Of a DNA stretch of 64,000 bases, positions 35,590 through 43,742 are shown in pieces. A program made the position numbers and the translations under genes. The stretch's first letter is position 1, and each line of letters begins with the position of its first letter. The stretch comes from Streptomyces europaeiscabiei. GTDB lineage: Bacteria > Actinomycetota > Actinomycetes > Streptomycetales > Streptomycetaceae. The stretch spans positions 8,126,001 through 8,190,000 of the forward strand of contig NZ_CP107841.1 of assembly GCF_036346855.1 (NCBI RefSeq). Direction: 5' to 3'. The notes beneath the pieces are model-generated. The model worked only from the letters and a program-made list of their open reading frames with translations. It ran no database searches and had not been told where the DNA came from.

Positions 35590-36345
35590 CTAGGCTGCGA
35601 CCCGGAAGTGACTCGTCAGCCGTCCCTCGTCGTCCAGCACATGGAAGGCCAGGCCGGGCGGTGCCTCCCGGTCCGCGACCTGGTCGCCCTCCCAGGGCAG
35701 CCGCAGTGTCCAGGTGACCCCGGGGCCGGCGACCAGCGGGCGCCCGGCGAACGTGGTCGCGGCGGGCGTATGGGCGTGTCCGGTGATGATCCCCGCGATC
35801 TCCGGCCGGCGCCCGAGCAGTCGGTCGAGCTTCGAAGGCTGGCCGAGCCGGTACGCGTCCGGCAGCGGGTGGTGCAGTGCCACCGGCGGATGATGGAAGG
35901 CGAGCAGCACCGGCCGTTCGCCGTCGAGTCCGTCGAGGGTCTCCTCGATCCACGTGTACGTCTGCGCGTCCAGCTCGCCCTCGTCCCGGCCGGGAATGCT
36001 GGAGTCGCACATCAGTACGGCGGCGTCCGTGAAGACGTGCGCACTGTTGACCGGCCCGTCCGCGGGCGGCTCCCCGAGGAGCGCCTTGCGGTAGGGCGCC
36101 CGGCTGTCGTGGTTGCCCGGGCAGGTGAGCACCGGGAAGGGTGCCCCGCCCTCCCGCAGCCCCAGGATGCGTGCAGCCTCCTCGTACTCGGCCTCCGTGC
36201 CGTGGTCCGCGATGTCCCCGGTCACCAGCAGCGCGTCCACCCGCCCCGGCAGCCCCCACAGCAGATCCCGTACCCGCTCGGCCCGCCGGGTCGCCCGGTC
36301 GCTCCCGTCCAGATGCAGATCACTGATGTGCGCGAGTACGAGCAT
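35590..36345 (-). CDS. Metallophosphoesterase (calcineurin-like, CpdA type)
   Basis: About 251 residues with all the metallophosphoesterase motifs in order: HISDLHLDG (residue 6), LLVTGDIADHGT, CPGNHDSR, LAFHHPP and ITGHAHTPAATTF. These supply the ligands for two metal ions. The set resembles the cyclic-nucleotide phosphodiesterase CpdA/Icc group, so hydrolysis of a phosphodiester such as cAMP is plausible but unproven. The ATG at 36345 has AGGAGG nine bases upstream. It diverges from the M24 peptidase gene over a region with CATTAG half-sites. Confidence 0.92.
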   Translation of the reverse strand: MLVLAHISDLHLDGSDRATRRAERVRDLLWGLPGRVDALLVTGDIADHGTEAEYEEAARILGLREGGAPFPVLTCPGNHDSRAPYRKALLGEPPADGPVNSAHVFTDAAVLMCDSSIPGRDEGELDAQTYTWIEETLDGLDGERPVLLAFHHPPVALHHPLPDAYRLGQPSKLDRLLGRRPEIAGIITGHAHTPAATTFAGRPLVAGPGVTWTLRLPWEGDQVADREAPPGLAFHVLDDEGRLTSHFRVAA

Positions 36346-36375
36346 CGTCGTACGCCTCCTAGGGCGATGCATGTC

Positions 36376-36435
36376 CTAATGGAACAGTCGCATACAAGCA
36401 TTAGTGCTAACGGATGGGCAACCCTCAATCATTAG
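36376..36435. promoter_or_regulatory. Cluster of CATTAG half-sites upstream of the metallophosphoesterase
   Basis: CTAATG at 36376-36381, CATTAG at 36399-36404, CTAACG at 36407-36412 and CATTAG at 36430-36435. The middle two form a TTAG-TG-CTAA palindrome. The segment is AT-rich in a GC-rich genome and sits 30 to 90 bp before the gene start, where an operator would be. Confidence 0.45.
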
Positions 36436-36616
36436 CGGGAGTGGGATGCGGGCTCTCCGGGGGCGTGCTGCTGCCCGGGGTCCGGCTCGTCCACGTGAGC
36501 CGACACCGGAGGCGTACGACAGTTGACGTCATGACTCAATCGGCTCGCGTGTGCCGCGGCGGAGGGGCAGGATGCTGCCCGTAGGCCCAGGGAACTCCGA
36601 GCAGACGGAGGCATGG

Positions 36617-37777
36617 ATGACCGGCACACCCGACGACGGGCCCGCGACCGTCACGACCGAGGCCCTGCCCGCGCCCTTCACCGCCGGCGACTACCGGGCC
36701 CGGATGCGGCGCGCCGAGCGGGCCGCCGCGGACGCCGGGCTGGACGGGCTGCTGGTCGCGCCCGGCCCGGACCTGGTGTGGCTGACGGGGCACCGGCCGC
36801 CGGAGACCGAGCGGCTGACGATGCTGGTGCTGCGTGACGGCGAGGACCCGGTGCTGGTGGTCCCCACCCTGGAGGCCCCGGACGCCGCCGCGGCACCCGG
36901 CGGCCCCGCGCTCGCGCTCCACGACTGGACCGACGGCAAGGACCCGTACGAGGCGGCCGTCTCCGTCCTCGGCCCGCGCGGCCGTTTCGGCGTCAGCGAC
37001 AACACCTGGGCGCTGCACCTGCTCGGCCTGCAGCGGCGGCTGCCCCGGACGACGTACGTGGCGCTGACCGAGACCCTGCCGATGCTGCGGGCGGTGAAGG
37101 ACACGGCCGAGCTGGAGCGGATGGCCGCGGCGGGCGCGGCCGCCGACCGGGCGTACGAGGAGATCCGGCAGGTGCCCTTCGCCGGGCGGCGGGAGGCCGA
37201 GGTCGCCGCCGATCTCGCCGGGCTGCTGCGCCGGTTCGGGCACTCCCAGGTCGACTTCACCATCGTCGCGTCGGGCCCGAACGGCGCCAACCCGCACCAC
37301 GAGGCCGGCGACCGCGTCATCCGCCACGGCGACATGGTCGTCCTCGACTTCGGCGGCCTCAAGGACGGCTACGGCTCCGACACCTCCCGCACGGTCCACG
37401 TCGGCGAACCGGCCGCGGAGGAGCGCGAGGTGCACGACATCGTGCGGGCCGCCCAGGAGGCGGGGTTCCGCGCGGTACGGCCGGGCGCGGCCTGCCAGGA
37501 CGTCGACCGGGCCGCCCGCGCGGTCATCACCGACGCCGGATACGGCGACCGCTTCGTCCACCGCACCGGGCACGGCATCGGCGTCACCACCCACGAACCG
37601 CCGTACATGATCGAGGGGGAGGAGCGTCCCCTCGTGCCCGGCATGTGTTTCTCGGTCGAACCCGGCGTCTATCTGCCGGGCCGTTTCGGCGTACGGATCG
37701 AGGACATCGTGACGGTGACCGAGGACGGCGGGCGACGCCTCAACAACACCGCGCGCGAGATGGCGGTGGTCGAGTGA
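36617..37777 (+). CDS. M24 family Xaa-Pro aminopeptidase
   Basis: About 386 residues. The N-terminal creatinase/prolidase-like domain (LDGLLVAPGPDLVWLTGHRPP) is followed by the pita-bread metallopeptidase domain. Metal ligands visible are Asp in VVLDFGGLKDGYGSDTSRT (two Asp), His in HRTGHGIGVTTHEPPY, Glu in SVEPGVYLP and Glu in RIEDIVTVTEDG. It should remove N-terminal residues preceding proline or cleave Xaa-Pro dipeptides in the cytoplasm. The ATG at 36617 is favoured, with GGAGG five bases upstream. An APH-like gene follows after 48 bp. Confidence 0.93.
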   Translation: MTGTPDDGPATVTTEALPAPFTAGDYRARMRRAERAAADAGLDGLLVAPGPDLVWLTGHRPPETERLTMLVLRDGEDPVLVVPTLEAPDAAAAPGGPALALHDWTDGKDPYEAAVSVLGPRGRFGVSDNTWALHLLGLQRRLPRTTYVALTETLPMLRAVKDTAELERMAAAGAAADRAYEEIRQVPFAGRREAEVAADLAGLLRRFGHSQVDFTIVASGPNGANPHHEAGDRVIRHGDMVVLDFGGLKDGYGSDTSRTVHVGEPAAEEREVHDIVRAAQEAGFRAVRPGAACQDVDRAARAVITDAGYGDRFVHRTGHGIGVTTHEPPYMIEGEERPLVPGMCFSVEPGVYLPGRFGVRIEDIVTVTEDGGRRLNNTAREMAVVE

Positions 37778-37825
37778 CCGACCACGTACCCTCGCTCCTC
37801 TGAGCCCCCGGACGACGGCGCGACC

Positions 37826-38767
37826 ATGACCCAGGCACCGACACCCACCGCGGACAGCGTCCGCCGACTGGTCCGTTCCCTGTTGAAGAACGGGGAGGGC
37901 CGGCCCGGCGGTGGCAAGGGCGGCGAAGGACCCGAAGTGCGGCCCGTCGCCGGGGACGACACGCACGGCACCTGGTGGGTCGGCGCCCGCCATGTGCTGC
38001 GCCTCACCACCGACCGGCACGGAGTCGGACGGCAGAAGCGTGAACTGCGGCTGCGGGACGTGGTCCGTCCGCACATCGGCGTCGCCGTCCCGGTGAGCGT
38101 CGCGCACGGTGAGTGGTCCGGCGGCCTCACGTACACGCTCGACACGAGGCTGTCGGGCGGTACGGCGGAGGAGCACGACGTGTCCGCGGTCGGCGAGGCC
38201 GATCTGGCGGCGCTCCTCACGGGGCTGCGCGAGGTGCCGCTGCGGCAGGCCGAGCCGCTCGGGGTGCCGCGGCTGGCCCCGCGCTCGCTGGAGGCGCTGC
38301 GTACGGCGGCGGGGCGTGCGGCGCGGTTGCTCGCCGAGGCCGACGAGTTCGACGCGGGGCGGCTCGGGCAGTTGACGTCCGCGAGTGCCGCGCAGCTGAC
38401 GGCGCCGGGCGCGGTGCTGGTCCATCACGGACTGACGGGCGACCACCTCGTGGTGAGCGCGGACGGCCGGGTCCGTGGCGTCCTCGACTGGACCGACGCG
38501 GTCATCGGTGACCCCGCCGAGGACATCGCCTGCCTCGCCACGGCCGTCGGCTCCCCGGCCGCCGTCCGTGCGGCCACCCTCGCGGGTTACGGCGCCCGCC
38601 CGTGTCTGCGCGGCCTCTGGCTCGCCCGTTGCGACACGGTCGTCGCCCTCGCGCAGGGCTTGCGGGGCCGGGGCGCCGCGCCGCTTCCGGTTCTTCGGGA
38701 TCGGCTGCGGCGGACGTGGGAGCCGATTCTGCTGGAGCGGGTGACGGATCTGCGGGGTGAGGACTGA
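37826..38767 (+). CDS. Aminoglycoside phosphotransferase-fold protein with altered catalytic loop
   Basis: A 313-residue protein of the APH/choline-kinase fold. The second metal motif LDWTDAVIGDPAEDIACLA is intact. The catalytic loop, normally HxDLxxxN or HHDLxGEH in this branch, reads HHGLTGDHL (His200-His201-Gly202), so the catalytic Asp is replaced by Gly. The N-terminal nucleotide-binding part is Gly-rich and poorly conserved. It could be an inactive or binding-only member. It lies 48 bp after the M24 peptidase gene, probably in one operon. Confidence 0.8.
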   Translation: MTQAPTPTADSVRRLVRSLLKNGEGRPGGGKGGEGPEVRPVAGDDTHGTWWVGARHVLRLTTDRHGVGRQKRELRLRDVVRPHIGVAVPVSVAHGEWSGGLTYTLDTRLSGGTAEEHDVSAVGEADLAALLTGLREVPLRQAEPLGVPRLAPRSLEALRTAAGRAARLLAEADEFDAGRLGQLTSASAAQLTAPGAVLVHHGLTGDHLVVSADGRVRGVLDWTDAVIGDPAEDIACLATAVGSPAAVRAATLAGYGARPCLRGLWLARCDTVVALAQGLRGRGAAPLPVLRDRLRRTWEPILLERVTDLRGED

Positions 38768-38786
38768 GGGGCGCCCAATAGCTCGG

Positions 38787-39019
38787 GGCTGCGTGTTGGG
38801 GGGCGACCGCGGGTGGGATGTGGCTGATCGCGTGGTTCCCCCGCGCCCCTGAGGGGCTGCGGCCTTTCGGTGTCGGCCTTCTCGTCTGTCCGCATGGCTG
38901 CGGGCTGCGTGTTGGGGGGCGATCGCGGGTGGGATGTGGCTGATCGTGTGGTTTCCTGCGCCTCTGAGGGGTTGCGGCCTTTCGGTGTCGGCCTTCTCGC
39001 CCGTCCGCATGACTGCGGG
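38787..39019. repeat. 116-bp tandem duplication within the dispersed repeat family
   Basis: Two copies, 38787-38902 and 38903-39018, both begin GGCTGCGTGTTGGGGGGCGA and differ at about ten positions. Each contains CGCGCCCCTGAGGGGCTGCGG-like hairpin sequence related to the repeats at 22718 and 58498, in inverted orientation. They fill most of the 350-bp gap between the convergent APH-like gene and treZ, with no other gene there. Confidence 0.88.
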
Positions 39020-39120
39020 CAGTCGTGCCGCTGGGGCGGCACGGGTGGGCGCGGCGGTGCCCTGTCAGCGCCGGTAGGCGCCTGCCACCCCTGCCCGGCC
39101 CCAGCCGCCGGGTACGCAGG

Positions 39121-40866
39121 TCACGCCACCGTCAGCACCACGCACGACTCCCCGCCCAGCGTCAGCACCCCGTCCGCCCCCGGCGCCGCCACCGGATCCC
39201 AGGCCGCCAGCACCCGCGCGTGCGGGACCCCGACCGGAATCTCGGCCGGGGACTTGCCGAGGTTCATCGCCACGCGCACATCCCCGCGCCGGAAGCCGAA
39301 CCACCGGGCCTCCTCGTCGAACGCGACCTTGACGTCGGAGAGGTCGGGGTCGGACAGGTCGGGGAAGGTGCGGCGGAGGGTGATGAGGGTGCGGTACCAG
39401 GCCAGCATCCGGGCGTGGGGCTCACGCGCCGGCTCGGACCAGTCGAGGCAGGAGCGGTCGCGGGTCGCCGGGTCCTGGGGGTCGGGGACGTCCTCCTCGG
39501 CCCACCCGTGCGCCGCGAACTCGCGGCGCCGCCCCCGCCGTACCGCCTCCGCGAGCTCCGGATCGGTGTGGTCCGTGAAGAACTGCCAGGGCGTGGCCGC
39601 CGCCCACTCCTCGCCCATGAAGAGCATCGGTGTGAACGGGCCGGCGAGCACCAGCGCGGCCGCGCAGGCCAGCAGCCCGGGGGAGAGGGCGGCGGCGAGA
39701 CGGTCGCCCTGGGCGCGGTTGCCCACCTGGTCGTGGGTCTGGGTGTAGCCCAGCAGTCGGTGCGCGGAGACGCTCGTACGGTCCAGGGGCCGGCCGTGGC
39801 GGCGCTCCCGGAAGGACGAGTACGTGCCGTCGTGGAAGTAGCCGCCCGTCAGGGTCTTGGCCAGACCCGCCAGGCCGGCCCGCGCGAAGTCCTCGTAGTA
39901 GCCCTGCGCTTCACCGGTCAGGGTGGTGTGCAGGGTGTGGTGGAAGTCGTCGTTCCACTGGGCGTGCAGGCCGAGCCCGCCCTGCGCGCGCGGGGTGACC
40001 AGGCGCGGGTCGTTCAGGTCCGACTCGGCGATGAGGAACAGCGGCCGGGCCACCTCGTCGGCGAGCGCGTCCACCGCCGTCGACAGTTCCTCCAGGAAGT
40101 GCAGGGCGCGGGTGTCCTTCAGCGCGTGGACCGCGTCCAGCCGCAGACCGTCGAGGCGGTAGTCGCGCAGCCAGGCGAGCGCGCTGCCCAGGAAGTACGC
40201 TCGCACCTCGTCCGAGCCGGGCGCGTCCAGGTTGACCGCCGCGCCCCAGGGTGTGTGGTGCCGCTCGGTGAAGTACGGGCCGAAGACGGGCAGGTAGTTG
40301 CCGGAGGGGCCCAGATGGTTGTGCACGACGTCGAGCACGACTCCGAGGCCCAGTCCGTGCGCCGCGTCCACGAACCGCTTCAGGGCCTCGGGGCCGCCGT
40401 ACGGCTCGTGCACGGCCCACAGCGAGACGCCCTCGTAACCCCAGCCGTGCGTCCCGGGGAAGGGGCACAGCGGCATCAACTCGACGTGGGTGACGCCCAG
40501 TTCGACGAGGTGGTCGAGGCGTTCGGCGGCCGCGTCCAGTGTGCCCTCCGGGGTGTACGTGCCGACGTGCAGTTCGTAGAGCACCGCGCCCGGCAGTCCG
40601 CGCCCGGACCACGACGCGCGCCACGCGTACCGCGCGTGGTCGACGACCGCGCTCAGCCCGTCGGGGCCGTCGGGCTGACGGCGCGAGCGCGGATCGGGCA
40701 GGACCGGGCCGTCGTCGACGGCGAAGCCGTAGCGCGTGCCGTCCGACGCCTCCGCCTCGACGGTCCACCAGCCCGGCCGCTCCGGATCGCGCTCCATCGC
40801 GTGCGCCGCGCCCGCGCGGTGGAGCGTCGAACGGTCGGCCTGCGGTGCCCACACCTCGAACTGCAC
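39121..40866 (-). CDS. treZ: Malto-oligosyltrehalose trehalohydrolase
   Basis: A 581-residue GH13 enzyme. An N-terminal carbohydrate-binding-like domain (FEVWAPQADR) is followed by the barrel with VLYELHVGTYTPEGT, VELMPLCPFPGTHGWGYEG, VVLDVVHNHLGPSGNYL, the nucleophile region LDGLRLDAVHAL and the acid region FLIAESDLNDPR. It releases trehalose from the maltooligosyl-trehalose made by TreY. It is separated from treY and glgX by three plus-strand genes, though all three trehalose genes point the same way. Confidence 0.96.
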   Translation of the reverse strand: MQFEVWAPQADRSTLHRAGAAHAMERDPERPGWWTVEAEASDGTRYGFAVDDGPVLPDPRSRRQPDGPDGLSAVVDHARYAWRASWSGRGLPGAVLYELHVGTYTPEGTLDAAAERLDHLVELGVTHVELMPLCPFPGTHGWGYEGVSLWAVHEPYGGPEALKRFVDAAHGLGLGVVLDVVHNHLGPSGNYLPVFGPYFTERHHTPWGAAVNLDAPGSDEVRAYFLGSALAWLRDYRLDGLRLDAVHALKDTRALHFLEELSTAVDALADEVARPLFLIAESDLNDPRLVTPRAQGGLGLHAQWNDDFHHTLHTTLTGEAQGYYEDFARAGLAGLAKTLTGGYFHDGTYSSFRERRHGRPLDRTSVSAHRLLGYTQTHDQVGNRAQGDRLAAALSPGLLACAAALVLAGPFTPMLFMGEEWAAATPWQFFTDHTDPELAEAVRRGRRREFAAHGWAEEDVPDPQDPATRDRSCLDWSEPAREPHARMLAWYRTLITLRRTFPDLSDPDLSDVKVAFDEEARWFGFRRGDVRVAMNLGKSPAEIPVGVPHARVLAAWDPVAAPGADGVLTLGGESCVVLTVA

Positions 40867-41107
40867 GGACGGTTCTCCCTCGGCTGCCGGTCATGATCCT
40901 GGGTAGTCAGGGGGCAAGCCGCTCCGGGAAGGCACGGACACGCCCCCGGAACCGCTTGTCGTCCATCGTGCGGCAAACGAGATCGCCGCGCGGACGGATC
41001 GCCGCTTTTGCCCCGCGAGTCGCCCCGCCCGTCGGCCATGTCCGGGGATGGTCACCGTTTACGGCCTGTCTGGACACCTCCGGCTCCCCTGACCGACAAT
41101 CACACGC

Positions 41108-41659
41108 GTGACGTCGTCCTTCGAGTTCCACACTTACCCCGCGCGGTTGTCGGACGCCGAGCGCGACCGCGCGCTGAGGGCGCTCCGTGACGGCGTCGCA
41201 CTGGGCCGCCTGTCGCACGACACGTTCATCCGGCGGATGGAGCTGGCCCTCACCGCCCGTCGTTCCGACGAACTCGCCGCGCTCACCGCCGACCTGCCCA
41301 TCGAGAAGCGCTGGTCACGGCTGGTGCTCGGCACCGTCGGGGCGGTCTCCGGCTTCGGTGTGAAGCTGCGCCGGGCCTGGCAGGCCGAGCGGCTCCCCAA
41401 GCTCCAGCTGCCGCACCCGGCGAGCGGTCACGACCTGCGCATCGGCCGGGACCCGGGCAGCGGGCTCCGGCTCAGCCACGAGACGGTCTCCCGGGTGCAC
41501 GCCGAGCTGAGCCGGCAGGGCGGCCTGTGGATCCTGCGCGACCTCGGCTCCACCAACGGCACCACCGTCAACGGCCGTCGGGTGATCGGCGCGGCCGTCG
41601 TCCGCGACGGCGATCAGGTGAGTTTCGGCCGCATGAACTTCCGTCTCTCCTCGGAATGA
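41108..41659 (+). CDS. DUF1707 and FHA domain protein
   Basis: A 183-residue protein. The N-terminal DUF1707 (SHOCT-like) helical domain is RLSDAERDRALRALRDGVALGRLSHDTFIRRMELALTARRSDELAALTADL. The C-terminal forkhead-associated domain has IGRDPGSGLRLSHETVSRVHAEL, ILRDLGSTNGTTVNG and DQVSFGRMNFRL. FHA domains bind phosphothreonine, so the protein is likely a partner of a Ser/Thr kinase. The basic middle (RRAWQAERLPKLQ) could contact membrane. The start is GTG 41108. It diverges from treZ. Confidence 0.92.
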   Translation: MTSSFEFHTYPARLSDAERDRALRALRDGVALGRLSHDTFIRRMELALTARRSDELAALTADLPIEKRWSRLVLGTVGAVSGFGVKLRRAWQAERLPKLQLPHPASGHDLRIGRDPGSGLRLSHETVSRVHAELSRQGGLWILRDLGSTNGTTVNGRRVIGAAVVRDGDQVSFGRMNFRLSSE

Positions 41660-41825
41660 CCTTCCGACCGTTCCCCTGACAAAGCTCTGGCCTGGGATTT
41701 ACGCAGCGAATTTGTCAACTTCCCTTCCGTTCCAGGGTGTTGACGTGCGTTCTCGGCCATGACTGACTGTGCTTACACGATGCACACCAGGTGAACCGAC
41801 GGCACCACATTCGTGGAGGTGTGCC

Positions 41826-43175
41826 CTGCCGCCACTCCTCCGCTATCCGACCGTGGACGAGTTGTCCGCCCGTGCCGCGGCGCTCGTCTCCCGACATCCG
41901 CACCGCGCCCGACTGTGCCGCGTGGGCACCTCACGGGCGGGCACGCCGATGTGGCTGCTGTCCGTCGGACGGGGCAGCCGCCACACCCTGATCGTCGCCG
42001 GCCCGCACGCCAACGAGCCCGTGGGCGGCGCCACCGTCCTCCGACTCGCCGAACGGACCCTGGCCGACCCCCGGTTGAGCGACGCCGCCGACATCACCTG
42101 GAACCTGCTGCTGAGCCTCGACCCCGACGGCTCCCGCCGCAACGAGGGCTGGCTGTCCGGCCCTTACACCCTCGGGCACCACTTCCGGCACTTCTTCCGC
42201 CCCGGCTTCCTGGAGCAGCCCGAGTGGCTGCCCGACGGCGCCGCCGCGGCCGTCCTGCCCGAGACCCGCACCCTGCTCGACCTCCAGGACGAACTGCGGC
42301 CCTTCTTCCAGTGCTCACTGCACGGCGTCGACGTCGGCGGCGGCTTCGTCGAGCTGACCCGCGAGCTGCCGGGCCTCGACCGGCGCGTCGCGTGCACCGC
42401 CGCCCGCCTCGGCATCCCGCGCGAGCTGAGCCCGTACGACACCCTGTACTGGCCCCGCCTCGGCCCCGCCGTCTACCGAATTCCTCCCCCGCGCCGGGGC
42501 GACCTGGCCGCCGCCATCACCGAGGCCGCCGTCGAGTCCACCTGGTACCACCCGCACCGCTACGGCACGGTCACCGCCGTCGTCGAGGCACCCATGTGGG
42601 GGGTCACCGCCGTCGAGGACGCCTCCCCGTCACCCGACGCCGACGCCGTACTGCGCCGCGTCAGCCACGCCCTGCGCCGCGACACCCGGCTCCTGGAGGG
42701 CATCCTCGCCCGCGTCCGCCCCTCGGTGAGCGGCGGCCCCGACGCCGCCCGGTTCCTCGCCCCGGTCGACGACTATCTACTGGTCGGGCCGGGCCTCGCC
42801 GACTCCTGGGACCCCGACGTCCACGACGGCGCCGCCCGGCCGCTGCCCCCGTTCGACACCGCCCGGCTCACCACTCTCGCCATCTCCGGCCGCCGGGTCG
42901 CCCTGCGCACCGCCGGGCTGCTGCACCAGCTGGTGACCCGCGCCGGACGCGACCCGGCCGGCGTGCTGCCCGAGCTGGACCGGCTCATCGACGAGTGGTG
43001 CGCCGACTACCGCGACGGCTACGGGGCGCGCTGGATCCCCGTCGCCCGCCAGGCGGAGTACCAGACCCGCGTGGTCCTCGCCGCGTTCGACCTGGCGGCC
43101 CGGCGCCCGCGCGACTCCCATTCGGGTGAGGGGGAATGGAGTTCCGAGCCCGCCGTGCCGATGCACCGGGAATGA
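41826..43175 (+). CDS. M14 family zinc carboxypeptidase
   Basis: About 449 residues with an M14 carboxypeptidase core. The first zinc ligands lie in VAGPHANEPVGGATVLRL (HxxE), the region SLDPDGSRRNEGW provides the substrate-binding Arg/Asn, the third zinc ligand is the His of QCSLHGVDVGGGF, and the catalytic Glu is probably in VTAVVEAPMWGV. No signal peptide is apparent, so it should act inside the cell. The start is unclear: the in-frame GTG at 41769 has no ribosome site, while CTG 41826 has GGAGG six bases upstream. Its stop overlaps the ATG of the inhibitor gene. Confidence 0.85.
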   Translation: MPPLLRYPTVDELSARAAALVSRHPHRARLCRVGTSRAGTPMWLLSVGRGSRHTLIVAGPHANEPVGGATVLRLAERTLADPRLSDAADITWNLLLSLDPDGSRRNEGWLSGPYTLGHHFRHFFRPGFLEQPEWLPDGAAAAVLPETRTLLDLQDELRPFFQCSLHGVDVGGGFVELTRELPGLDRRVACTAARLGIPRELSPYDTLYWPRLGPAVYRIPPPRRGDLAAAITEAAVESTWYHPHRYGTVTAVVEAPMWGVTAVEDASPSPDADAVLRRVSHALRRDTRLLEGILARVRPSVSGGPDAARFLAPVDDYLLVGPGLADSWDPDVHDGAARPLPPFDTARLTTLAISGRRVALRTAGLLHQLVTRAGRDPAGVLPELDRLIDEWCADYRDGYGARWIPVARQAEYQTRVVLAAFDLAARRPRDSHSGEGEWSSEPAVPMHRE

Positions 43176-43621
43176 CGAACCCCATCCGCGCGGTACGCGC
43201 CGGCCTGCTCGCCGCACTCGCCCTTCTCACCGTCGCCGCCTCGGCCCCCGTCCGGGCGACCGCCGTCCAGGGCGACTGGCTCTACGTCTCCCTCACCCGC
43301 GTCGACGCCCGCACCCCAGACACCCGCGTCGACGCCGGCTCCTCCGACACCCACTCCTCCGACACCCGCAGCACCCTGCTCCTCTGCGATCCGCCCCAGG
43401 GGCACGGCCGGGCCACCCAGGCCTGCGCGGAACTCCGCCGGACCGACGGCGACATCACCCGTATCCCCCACCGGAACGCCATCTGCACCCAGATCTACGC
43501 CCCGGTCCGAGCCACCGCGGAAGGCCAGTGGAACGGCCACCAGGTCGCCTACGAACAGACCTTCGCGAACGCCTGCGTGATGACGGCCAGAACAGGTTCG
43601 GTGTTCGCCCTGTCGGACTGA
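43172..43621 (+). CDS. Subtilisin inhibitor-like protein (SSI family), secreted, unusual P1 Gln
   Basis: A 149-residue exported protein. The signal peptide is RAVRAGLLAALALLTVAASAPVRATA. The SSI fold has four Cys for two disulfides: LLLCDPPQGHG, TQACAEL, NAICTQIYAPV and FANACVMTARTGSVFAL. In classical SSI the reactive bond is Met-Val in C-P-M-V-Y. Here the loop reads C-T-Q-I-Y, giving Gln107 as P1, which is unusual for an inhibitor of subtilisin or trypsin-type proteases. A low-complexity insert (TRVDARTPDTRVDAGSSDTHSSDT) sits before the first Cys. ATG 43172 overlaps the carboxypeptidase stop as ATGA. Confidence 0.9.
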   Translation: MTNPIRAVRAGLLAALALLTVAASAPVRATAVQGDWLYVSLTRVDARTPDTRVDAGSSDTHSSDTRSTLLLCDPPQGHGRATQACAELRRTDGDITRIPHRNAICTQIYAPVRATAEGQWNGHQVAYEQTFANACVMTARTGSVFALSD

Positions 43622-43639
43622 CGGCCACCGGCCTTTCCA

Positions 43640-43695
43640 GGGGCGCGGGGCTGTGTCGATCTGCGGCTCCGCCGCGTGGGCGCGACAAGCCGCGA
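43640..43695. repeat. Direct repeat flanking treY, left copy
   Basis: GGGGCGCGGGGCTG begins a roughly 52-bp block with a CTGCGGCTCCGCCGCGTGGGC-type hairpin. It is nearly identical to the block at 46147 (about three to four differences) and lies in the same orientation, between the inhibitor gene and the end of treY. Confidence 0.85.
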
Positions 43696-43742
43696 CACAC
43701 CCCGCACTACCGCTGCCCGGGCCACCGGTGGCGCGTTTCCCG

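Noticed and set aside
36536..39010. An 824-codon minus-strand frame over the M24 peptidase and APH-like genes
   Set aside because: It spans two unrelated genes and their repeat-filled gap; its repeated end simply reflects the 116-bp duplication.
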